Source of the DNA: Acidobacteriota bacterium
Lineage (GTDB): Bacteria; Acidobacteriota; Vicinamibacteria; Marinacidobacterales; Marinacidobacteraceae
Length of the DNA stretch: 56,398 nt
Direction of reading: 5' to 3'
NCBI GenBank assembly: GCA_022820545.1
Contig: JAJEFG010000086.1
Location: 1 to 56,398 of the forward strand
In this document: piece by piece, positions 27,553 to 34,784 of the stretch
Layout: each line of letters opens with the position of its first letter
Position numbering within the stretch: the stretch's first letter is position 1
Translations under genes and position numbers: made by a program
The notes under the pieces: model-generated
The model's input: only the letters and a program-made list of their open reading frames with translations
What the model was told of the DNA's origin: nothing
Database searches by the model: none

Positions 27553-28177
27553 GCAGCGGGATGGCGTCCGGACTCACCCGGGCGCCGGTGACGCGCCAGG
27601 CCCAGATCCCCCGCCGCTCGAACAGGATGTCGGCCCAGAGGGGATCCTCGTCGGGCGGGTCCCGCTCCACGCCCAGGCGCACGGCGAAGTCGTTCCACCC
27701 TTCGTACTCGGCGCTCACCGACACCCCGCCCCCTCCTTCCACCGCCTCGCCGGACTCACCGCCGAGATCCAGGAAAGCCGACCATCCCTTGGCGACCGTC
27801 GGGCCGTCACGGAGAGCCCGGTCCACTCCTTCAGGCGTCGCGAACTGGTCGATCATCGCCTCCCCGACCGCCACCGCGAGCTGCGTCCCCATATCGGGCT
27901 CGGGCTCGGGGGTCTCGGCTCCTCCGTCTCCCGAAGCGGCGTTCTGCCGATCCTGGGCCCGCCGGGAAGCCCCCACCGTGCGGCGCAGCTCGCTCTTCAG
28001 GTTGTCGCGGACCGCTTCGAAGTCCACGAAGTCGTGGAGGGTTTCCGCGTCTCCGGCGGCGACCGCCTCGCGGATCTGCCATGCCGCGAAGTAGGGGCCG
28101 AGATAGATGCTGGCGCCCAGCGCGAGGAACGCCGCCCAGGCGAAGACGAAAACCAGATAAAGACGCCGGCGGGTCAC
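27542..28177 (-). CDS. DUF2939-like membrane-anchored protein
   Basis: A 211-aa protein with one N-terminal membrane helix (LYLVFVFAWAAFLALGASIYLGPYF) and the DUF2939 pattern AAWQIREAVAAGDAETLHDFVDFEAVRDNLKSEL. A low-complexity linker (GDGGAETPEPEPD) precedes a second half containing GWSAFLDLGGE and WAWRVTGARV. The domain has no assigned role. It uses a GTG start at 28177 without a clear ribosome site. It is divergent from the PhyH gene and convergent with the PfkB kinase. Confidence 0.75.
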   Translation of the reverse strand: MTRRRLYLVFVFAWAAFLALGASIYLGPYFAAWQIREAVAAGDAETLHDFVDFEAVRDNLKSELRRTVGASRRAQDRQNAASGDGGAETPEPEPDMGTQLAVAVGEAMIDQFATPEGVDRALRDGPTVAKGWSAFLDLGGESGEAVEGGGGVSVSAEYEGWNDFAVRLGVERDPPDEDPLWADILFERRGIWAWRVTGARVSPDAIPLLTR

Positions 28178-28297
28178 TTGGACAATACTAACGGCCGGGA
28201 ATCTCCGGGGTTCCTTCGTTCCCCGAGTCCCTTGAAAACTGTGGGAAAACTCGTCGCTCCGCCGGTCGAAACGGCCGAGTCCACAATCCACTTCCCG

Positions 28298-29206
28298 ATG
28301 GACGGGCGGTCCTTCGAGGCCCTCACCGAGGAGCATCTGCTGCACGCCGTCACGCCGCGCGAATTGGCGGCCTTCCAGCGCGACGGATACCTCGTCGTTC
28401 CCCAGGCGCTCGACCCGGGCGCCCTGACCCGTCTTCTGGAAGCGGTGGACCGCCTCGACGAACGGGAGCGGCAGCGCCTCGAACTGGCTCCCGGGGACAT
28501 GATGTCCCGCTTTTCGGTCATCCGCTTCGACCCGATCTTCCTCGGACTTGTCGCCTGGCGCCGGACGTTCCCCAAGGTCTGGGACATCCTCGGCTGGAAC
28601 ATCCAGCTCTACATCTCGCATCTCGTGGTGTACCCGCCGGAGACCTGGGGCGGTCAGCAGTGCCGCGCGCCGGTCTGGCACCAGGACAGCGGCCGTCCGG
28701 TCCTCGAGCTGGAACGCCCCGCGCCCCGGCTGTCGGTCAAGGTCGGGTACTGGCTCACCGATACCCACGGGCCGGACCGCGGCGCCATGGAGGTGATTCC
28801 GGGGAGTCACCGGCTGGACGCCCCTCCTCCCGAGTGCGACGACCCGGACTGGGATGGCCGGCTCCTGCTCGAAGCCTTCCCCGGGGACGCGGTGATCTTC
28901 GATCGGCGGCTCTGGCATCGTCACGGGCGGAACACCTCCGACATGGTGCGCAAGGCGCTCTTCTTCGGCTACAGCTACCGGTGGCTGCGCGCACTCGACT
29001 ACACGGCCATGCCGGCGGCGCTGCTCGAACGCTGTGATCCGGTGCTCCGGCAGCTCCTCGGGGACGGCCTGACCGAGGTCGGCTGGTATCAGCCGCAACC
29101 GGAAGACGTCCCGCTGCGCTCCTGGCTCGCCGCGCGGATCGGGGATGAGGGTCTCTGGAACCCGCCATCCTCGCAGCCGCAGCAGAAATTGGGGCCCGGA
29201 GAATGA
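28298..29206 (+). CDS. Phytanoyl-CoA dioxygenase (PhyH) family protein
   Basis: A 302-aa Fe(II)/2-oxoglutarate-type oxygenase. The facial triad is visible as H128-x-D130 (VWHQDSG) and a distal His in [10 protein letters not shown] (207 or 209), with a downstream Arg for the co-substrate. [12 protein letters not shown] is a family-typical strand. Members hydroxylate acyl-CoAs or small metabolites. ATG 28298 precedes [22 protein letters not shown], the usual N-terminal helix; upstream in-frame GTG/TTG codons are possible. It overlaps the next gene by 4 nt. Confidence 0.9.
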   Translation: MDGRSFEALTEEHLLHAVTPRELAAFQRDGYLVVPQALDPGALTRLLEAVDRLDERERQRLELAPGDMMSRFSVIRFDPIFLGLVAWRRTFPKVWDILGWNIQLYISHLVVYPPETWGGQQCRAPVWHQDSGRPVLELERPAPRLSVKVGYWLTDTHGPDRGAMEVIPGSHRLDAPPPECDDPDWDGRLLLEAFPGDAVIFDRRLWHRHGRNTSDMVRKALFFGYSYRWLRALDYTAMPAALLERCDPVLRQLLGDGLTEVGWYQPQPEDVPLRSWLAARIGDEGLWNPPSSQPQQKLGPGE

Positions 29207-29640
29207 ACTGCCGGCGCGCCGTGACCGCCGGCGCTCTCGGATCGGCGCTCGTTCTCGCTGCGGCCGGCCTGACCGCCGAAGACCAGACGGAGTCCGCGGC
29301 TACGGTCAGCGAACTGCGCGAGCGGGCCCGCGACATCCTCGCCGGGGTCCAGGAGCGGGAGGTTCCCCTGTCCACGGCCCGCCGCCAGATCGAACAGCTC
29401 CTCCGCGACCTGAGGGCGGTGGGCGAGGCGGAAGGCTGGACGCCGGTGAACCGCCGGCTGGAAATGACGATCGCCCGGCCGGAGGACCTTCGCCCGACGC
29501 TCACCGAGGAGTGCCCGCTCTTCTTCGAGGAGGAACTCATCCAGCTCTGTCCCCTCGACCAGTCGCGTTCGGAAATCTGGGGCAACCAGGTGCTGGTCTG
29601 CGAGTTCGCCTGCGCCCCGGAGTCCGACCCGGCCCAGTGA
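29203..29640 (+). CDS. Small secreted protein of unknown function
   Basis: 145 aa with a clear signal peptide ([17 protein letters not shown]). A charged helical part follows ([34 protein letters not shown]), then a tail with three Cys (EECPLFF, QLCPLD, VCEFAC). No family was recognised. It is embedded by 4-nt overlaps between the PhyH gene (ATGA) and the mutase gene (GTGA), so the three are surely co-transcribed. Confidence 0.8.
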   Translation: MNCRRAVTAGALGSALVLAAAGLTAEDQTESAATVSELRERARDILAGVQEREVPLSTARRQIEQLLRDLRAVGEAEGWTPVNRRLEMTIARPEDLRPTLTEECPLFFEEELIQLCPLDQSRSEIWGNQVLVCEFACAPESDPAQ

Positions 29641-31208
29641 CCTCGCGGCGCGGGCGTTCACGCCGCACGCTGCGGCCCGTCTATCTGCCGGCGGACGCGC
29701 CGGACGCCGGGACCCGGGCCGGCCTGCCGGGCGAAGCGCCGTTCACCCGGGGCATCCGGGCCGCCGGCTACCGGGAGCGGCTCTGGACCATGCGGCAGTA
29801 CGCGGGCTACGCCACCGCCGCCGAGTCCAACCGCCGCTACCGGCGGCTGCTGGAAAGCGGACAGACGGGTCTTTCCGTCGCCTTCGACCTCCCGACCCAG
29901 ATCGGCTACGACTCCGACCACTCGCTGGCCGCCGGCGAAGTGGGCCGGGTCGGGGTCGCCATCGATTCCCTCGAAGACATGGAAACGCTGTTCCGCGGGA
30001 TCGCCCTCGACGGGGTTTCCACCTCCATGACGATCAACGCCACGGCGCCGATCCTGGTGGCTCTCTACGTGGCGGCGGCCCGCGGCCAGGGGGTCGCGCC
30101 GGAGAAGGTCGCGGGCACTGTCCAGAACGACATCCTGAAGGAGTACGCGGCGCGGGGAACCTGGATCTATCCGCCCGAGCCGTCCATGCGGCTCGCCACC
30201 GACCTCATCGAGTGGTGCCGGCGCGAGCTGCCGCGGTTCCAGCCGGTGAGCGTGAGCGGCTACCACATGCGCGAGGCGGGTTGCACCGCGGCCCAGGAGG
30301 TGGGGTTCACCCTGGCGAACGGCCTCGCCTACGTCGAGTGGACCGTCGCGCGCGGGCTGACGGTGGACGAGGTGGCGACCCGCGTCTCCTTCTTCTTCAA
30401 CGCCCATCGGGATTTCCTCGAGGAAGTGGCCAAGTTCCGCGCCGCCCGCCGCCTCTGGGCAAAGCTGCTGCGGGACCGCTTCGGCTCCGAGAGCCCCAGA
30501 GCGCAGATGCTGCGGTTCCACACCCAGACGGCGGGATCCACGCTCACCGCCCTCGAACCGCAGGTGAACGTGGTCCGGACCACGCTGGAAGCGTTTGCAG
30601 CGGTGCTCGGGGGAACACAGTCACTGCACACGAACGCGCTCGACGAGGCGCTCGGGCTCCCGACCGAGGAGACAGCCGAACTGGCGCTTCGAACGCAGCA
30701 GGTGATCGCGTTCGAGAGCGGGGTCGCGGCCACCGCGGATCCGCTCGGAGGCTCCTGGGCCATCGAGGCGCTCACCGACCGGATCGAGGCAGAGGCGCTG
30801 GATTGGATCGAGCAGGTGGACCGGCTCGGTGGCGCCGTCGAGGCCATCCGGACGGGCTTCGTGCAGGCCCGCATCCAGGAGGCGGCCTACGCCTACCAGC
30901 AGGACATGGAGGCCGGCGATGAAGTCGTCGTCGGGGTGAACCGGTTCCGCCACGAGGAACACAAGAGCCGGGTGGAGCCGTTCGAGCTCGATCCGGAAAC
31001 CGAGGCCTTGCAGGTCGAGCGGGTGCGGGCGGTGCGCCTGAGGCGCGACGCGCCGGAAGCGGAACGCGCGCTCGCCGAAGTCGGCCGGGTCGCCGCGGGC
31101 GGCGGAAACCTCATGCCCGCCATCCTGGGCGCCGTTTCCGCGCTGGCCACCGTCGGGGAGATCAGCGACGCGCTCCGGGCGGTCTTCGGCGAACACCGGG
31201 GACGCTGA
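29637..31208 (+). CDS. Methylmalonyl-CoA mutase, large (catalytic) subunit
   Basis: 523 aa with a GTG start overlapping the upstream stop. [51 protein letters not shown] and [13 protein letters not shown] are the substrate-barrel motifs of the split mutase found in actinobacteria and archaea. Tyr in MRQYAG and His in GYHMREAG match the methylmalonyl-CoA active site, against 2-hydroxyisobutyryl-CoA mutase. There is no C-terminal B12-binding domain, so a small cobalamin-binding subunit must be encoded elsewhere. It interconverts (R)-methylmalonyl-CoA and succinyl-CoA, serving propionate and branched-chain amino acid breakdown. Confidence 0.92.
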   Translation: MTSRRGRSRRTLRPVYLPADAPDAGTRAGLPGEAPFTRGIRAAGYRERLWTMRQYAGYATAAESNRRYRRLLESGQTGLSVAFDLPTQIGYDSDHSLAAGEVGRVGVAIDSLEDMETLFRGIALDGVSTSMTINATAPILVALYVAAARGQGVAPEKVAGTVQNDILKEYAARGTWIYPPEPSMRLATDLIEWCRRELPRFQPVSVSGYHMREAGCTAAQEVGFTLANGLAYVEWTVARGLTVDEVATRVSFFFNAHRDFLEEVAKFRAARRLWAKLLRDRFGSESPRAQMLRFHTQTAGSTLTALEPQVNVVRTTLEAFAAVLGGTQSLHTNALDEALGLPTEETAELALRTQQVIAFESGVAATADPLGGSWAIEALTDRIEAEALDWIEQVDRLGGAVEAIRTGFVQARIQEAAYAYQQDMEAGDEVVVGVNRFRHEEHKSRVEPFELDPETEALQVERVRAVRLRRDAPEAERALAEVGRVAAGGGNLMPAILGAVSALATVGEISDALRAVFGEHRGR

Positions 31209-31213
31209 TCCGG

Positions 31214-31834
31214 GTGCCCGGGTCGCCTCCGGATCCGCTTCGCGCGGTGCTGGCGGCCGGCGGGTACGCGGAGTTCCGGAAACGGCTCCGGGAAAGCGGC
31301 TGCACGCGCTGCGCGCTGGCGGCGGGCCGGACCCACATCGTGGCGGACCGCGGGAATCCGGACGCGAAGATCCTCGCGATCGGCGAGGCGCCCGGGGCGC
31401 AGGAAGACGCCCGGGGCGTCGCGTTCTGCGGCCGCGCAGGAAAGATGCTCGACGACCTCTTCGCGGCGGAGGGCCTCTCCACCGACGAGGACCTGCTCAT
31501 CGTGAACGTGGTCAAGTGCCGGCCGCCCGGCAACCGGGCGCCGCACCGGGAAGAGGCGGCCCGCTGCCGTCCCTTCCTCGAGCGGCAGCTCGCCCTTTCC
31601 CCGGCCCGCGTGATTGCGCTCATGGGGGCGACGGCGCTCCGGCACTTCGCCCCCGAGCGCGCGAAGGGATCCCTCGGCGCCCAGGTGGGCCGGTTCTTCC
31701 GGCTTCCCGATTGGCCGGGCCGCGAGTTCGTGACCGTCTACCACCCCGCGGCGATCCTCTACAACCGCTCGCTCGAGCCGGCCGCGCGGGAACACGTCCG
31801 GGCGCTGGCCGCGCGGGCCGGCAGACAGCCGTGA
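31214..31834 (+). CDS. Uracil-DNA glycosylase, family 4 (Fe-S)
   Basis: A 206-aa base-excision repair enzyme. Motif A is GEAPGAQED and motif B is YHPAAIL. Four cysteines C30, C33, C102 and C118 are placed as the [4Fe-4S] ligands of family-4 enzymes (CTRC...VVKCRPPGNRAP...C). The start is a GTG at 31214, 5 nt after the mutase stop, so it is probably expressed from the same transcript despite the unrelated role. Confidence 0.92.
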   Translation: MPGSPPDPLRAVLAAGGYAEFRKRLRESGCTRCALAAGRTHIVADRGNPDAKILAIGEAPGAQEDARGVAFCGRAGKMLDDLFAAEGLSTDEDLLIVNVVKCRPPGNRAPHREEAARCRPFLERQLALSPARVIALMGATALRHFAPERAKGSLGAQVGRFFRLPDWPGREFVTVYHPAAILYNRSLEPAAREHVRALAARAGRQP

Positions 31835-31879
31835 TGGCGCTGCCCCTAGCGTACGGCGATCCACCGGGGGCGCGGCCGT

Positions 31880-32566
31880 CTAGAACAGCTTCGGGGCGCC
31901 GCGGAGTTCGCGGATCACGTCCCAGTTCCAGCTCCGCCGGGTCTCCGGCGGCAGCTTCCCCGTGCGGCCGTGATAGGCGCGGAGGAACCGCTCGGTGGCG
32001 GCGTTGACGTAGCCGCCGCCCCCCACCTCTCCGTATTCGGACACGTAGGGCTCCATCAGGGTCTCGAGCAGGGCGTCCCGGCGGTCCTTGGCGATCACGC
32101 TCGCGGCCGCCACCGCCACATGATGCGATTCTCCGTCGTCCACGGCCTCCAGGTGCGGATAGCGCTGCCGGAGAGCCTGGAAGAGCCGCTCGCCGTCCGC
32201 CACCACCCGGCGCACCGGACCCGTATCCCGCAGGATCTCGTCGGCGGCGCGCCGCTCGAGGACGTTCAGATCGCCGGCCTCGGCGTAGCGGTCCACCTCG
32301 GCGGCGTCCAGCACCCGAATCACGATGCACTCGGCGAGACGCTCGATGTGCGAGGTGAGCGCCCGGCGGTGCGTGCGCGCCGCGTCACCGGCGCCGAACT
32401 GCTTGGAATCGCGCACTCCCAGCCGCGTGAGGGCGCCGGCCTTCAGCGGGTCCAGCGCCACCCCCGCGACCACCATCGGTCCGAAAGCCGCTCCCCGTCC
32501 CGCTTCATCGAGGCCGAGAACCCAGCGGCCGGAGGCGGGGTCCGTGCCGCTCCTGCGTTCCGCCAT
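31880..32566 (-). CDS. rnhB: Ribonuclease HII
   Basis: 228 aa. It removes ribonucleotides from DNA and RNA-DNA hybrids. The active-site motif is LGLDEAGRGAAFGPMVVAG with D20-E21 and RG; later acidic residues come in DGESHH and VIAKDRRD, and AYHGRTG lies near the C-terminus. ATG 32566 leaves the standard short N-terminus; a GTG at 32596 would add ten residues. Confidence 0.92.
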   Translation of the reverse strand: MAERRSGTDPASGRWVLGLDEAGRGAAFGPMVVAGVALDPLKAGALTRLGVRDSKQFGAGDAARTHRRALTSHIERLAECIVIRVLDAAEVDRYAEAGDLNVLERRAADEILRDTGPVRRVVADGERLFQALRQRYPHLEAVDDGESHHVAVAAASVIAKDRRDALLETLMEPYVSEYGEVGGGGYVNAATERFLRAYHGRTGKLPPETRRSWNWDVIRELRGAPKLF

Positions 32567-32646
32567 TGGATTCGTGTGGTGTCCCGGAAATCGCACTAGC
32601 CTACCGCCGCGTCCGCACGCCGCCGGAATAGAGTTCCGTACGAAGC

Positions 32647-34107
32647 ATGAAGAATGAACGCGGCAAGGGCCGATACAACGTAGTCATCATCGGGGCGGGC
32701 ACGGCGGGTCTGGTGACGGCCGCCGGCACCGCCGGGCTCGGAGGACGGGTCGCACTGGTGGAGGCCGCCAGGATGGGCGGCGACTGTCTCAACTACGGGT
32801 GCGTGCCCTCCAAGGCGCTCGTCTCCACCTCGAAATTGATCCAGAGCATCCGCGACGCGGAAGCCCACGGACTCGACGCGATGGAGCCGCGTTTCCGGTT
32901 CCAGCGCGTCTTCGAGCACATGCGCGAGCGGCGCGCCCGGATTGCCCCCAACGACTCGGTGGAGCGGTTCGAGGGTCTCGGGGTGGACGTCTTCGAAGCG
33001 CGGGCCCGGTTCACGAGCCCGCACGAGGTCGAACTCGACGACGGGACGCGTCTCGAGGGCGCCCACTTCGTGATCGCCACCGGAACGAGGCCGTTCGTCC
33101 CTCCCATCCCGGGGATCGACGAGGCGCCCTACTTCACCAACGAGACGTTCTTCGACGAGCAGGAGACGCCTCCCGAATCGCTGATCGTGCTCGGGGGCGG
33201 ACCCATCGGGTGCGAAATGGGACAGGTGATGAACCGGCTCGGGGTCCGGGTCACGATCCTCACGGACGTCAGCCGGCTCCTGCCCCGGGACGATGCCGAG
33301 GCCTCGGCGGTCGTTCACGAAGCCTTCGCGGCCGAAGGGATCGAGACGGTCACCGACTGCCGCGTCGAGGCATTCCGCCGGGAGCCGGACGGCGGCATCA
33401 CCGCGGAGATGGGCTGCAACGGCGGCACGCGCGCGGTCACCGCGTCGCGACTCCTGGTGGCCACCGGAAGGTCCCCGAACGTACAGGATCTCGGCCTTGA
33501 AGCGGCCGGCGTGGAGTACGACGCCCGCGCCGGCGTGCCCGTGGACGGCGCGCTCCGCACGAACGTAGGCCACATCTACGCGTGCGGGGACGTGGCCGGT
33601 CCCTACCGCTTCACCCACACGGCCGACTACCAGGCGCGGCTGGTGGTGCGGAACATCCTCCTCCCGCCCCCCCTGCCCCGCGCGAAGGCGGACTATCGCT
33701 ACGTCCCCTGGGTCACCTACGTGGACCCCGAGGTCGCCCACTTCGGGCTCCGGGAGGAAGACGCGGAGGCGAAGAACATCCCGGTGGACGTCCACCGGCA
33801 CCAAAACGACGACCTCGACCGCGCGATCACCGAGGCGGCGACCCGGGGCTTCGTCAAGGTCGTCACCCGCAAGGGCAAGGACGAGATCCTGGGCGCCACC
33901 GTCTGCGCTCCCCGCGCGGGTGAGATCCTTCACGAGATCATGGTCGCCGCGAAGCACGGGGTCGGACTGGCGTCGCTGTCCTCGACGATTCACGGCTATC
34001 CGACCTGGGCCCAGGCGGCGCAGCGGGTGGCGGACGCCTACCAGCGCACCCGGCTGACCCCCCGCGCGAAGGCGATCTTCGAGTGGCTCTACCGGAGGCG
34101 GCGATGA
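32647..34107 (+). CDS. Pyridine nucleotide-disulfide oxidoreductase (MerA/Lpd-like flavoprotein)
   Basis: A 486-aa FAD/NAD(P)H flavoprotein. FAD motif GAGTAG (16-21), redox-active pair C47 and C52 in GGDCLNYGCVPSK, NAD(P)H motif GGGPIGCEMG, a second FAD motif YACGDVAG and the C-terminal dimer-interface domain. The usual HxxHPT(x)(S/E) at the C-terminal active site reads IHGYPTWAQA, lacking the His-Glu pair of lipoamide dehydrogenase, so the substrate is not dihydrolipoamide. It is coupled by ATGA to a TVP38-family gene, a pairing seen in other bacteria; its acceptor is unknown. Confidence 0.9.
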   Translation: MKNERGKGRYNVVIIGAGTAGLVTAAGTAGLGGRVALVEAARMGGDCLNYGCVPSKALVSTSKLIQSIRDAEAHGLDAMEPRFRFQRVFEHMRERRARIAPNDSVERFEGLGVDVFEARARFTSPHEVELDDGTRLEGAHFVIATGTRPFVPPIPGIDEAPYFTNETFFDEQETPPESLIVLGGGPIGCEMGQVMNRLGVRVTILTDVSRLLPRDDAEASAVVHEAFAAEGIETVTDCRVEAFRREPDGGITAEMGCNGGTRAVTASRLLVATGRSPNVQDLGLEAAGVEYDARAGVPVDGALRTNVGHIYACGDVAGPYRFTHTADYQARLVVRNILLPPPLPRAKADYRYVPWVTYVDPEVAHFGLREEDAEAKNIPVDVHRHQNDDLDRAITEAATRGFVKVVTRKGKDEILGATVCAPRAGEILHEIMVAAKHGVGLASLSSTIHGYPTWAQAAQRVADAYQRTRLTPRAKAIFEWLYRRRR

Positions 34108-34784
34108 ACAAGTCCCTCAAGCTGGGCGCAATCCTGGTCCTGGTGGTGGCGCTGGTGGTGATCTTCCCCATCGGGGAGTGGATCGAGGCCGGAGCCGCGT
34201 GGGCCCAGGGGATGGGTACCGCCGGCCTCCTCGTGTTCGCGGCGCTCTACGCCGTCGCCACCGTGTTCGCGGTCCCGGGGTCGGCGCTCACCCTGATCGC
34301 GGGCGGCGCCTTCGGGTTCGCGGCGGGCACCGCCGCCGTCTGGCTCGGAGCCACCGCGGGACTGGCGCTTGCCTTCCTCGCCGCCCGGCGACTCGCCCGC
34401 GAACGGGTCACCGGCTGGCTCGCCGGGAAGCCTTCCTTCGCCGCGGTGGACCGCGCGGTCGCCGCGGAGGGCTGGAAGATCGTCTTCCTCACCCGGCTCA
34501 CCCCGGTGTTCCCGTTCACGGTGCTGAACTACGCGTACGGCCTCACCGGGGTCTCGTTCCTCGGCTACCTGTTGGCCTCGGCGACCGGGATCCTCCCGGG
34601 AACGCTTCTTTACATCTATCTCGGGAGCAGCGTCGCCCGCGCCGTCGCCGGCGAATCGGACCCGCTCGAAGCCGGGTTGCGGATCGTCGGGCTCGCCGCG
34701 TTCGTGCTGGTCACGATCCTGATCACCCGGATCGCGAGGAAGGCGCTCCGCGAGGCCGGCGTGGAGTCCGGAGGGCCGTCCTGA
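34104..34784 (+). CDS. TVP38/TMEM64 (VTT/DedA-like) membrane protein
   Basis: A 226-aa inner-membrane protein with about six helices. VTT-domain hallmarks are GSALTLIAGGAFGFAAG and TRLTPVFPFTVLNYAYGLT...GILPGTLLYIYLG. The family includes lipid scramblase-like proteins. ATG overlaps the flavoprotein stop, and its own stop overlaps the apparent CTG start of the pentaheme cytochrome gene, giving a three-gene coupled run of flavoprotein, membrane protein and cytochrome. Confidence 0.92.
   Translation: MNKSLKLGAILVLVVALVVIFPIGEWIEAGAAWAQGMGTAGLLVFAALYAVATVFAVPGSALTLIAGGAFGFAAGTAAVWLGATAGLALAFLAARRLARERVTGWLAGKPSFAAVDRAVAAEGWKIVFLTRLTPVFPFTVLNYAYGLTGVSFLGYLLASATGILPGTLLYIYLGSSVARAVAGESDPLEAGLRIVGLAAFVLVTILITRIARKALREAGVESGGPS

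Noticed and set aside
34178-34780. N-terminal extension of the pentaheme protein
   Set aside because: The region encodes the TVP38 protein in another frame; the extension is Arg-rich nonsense.
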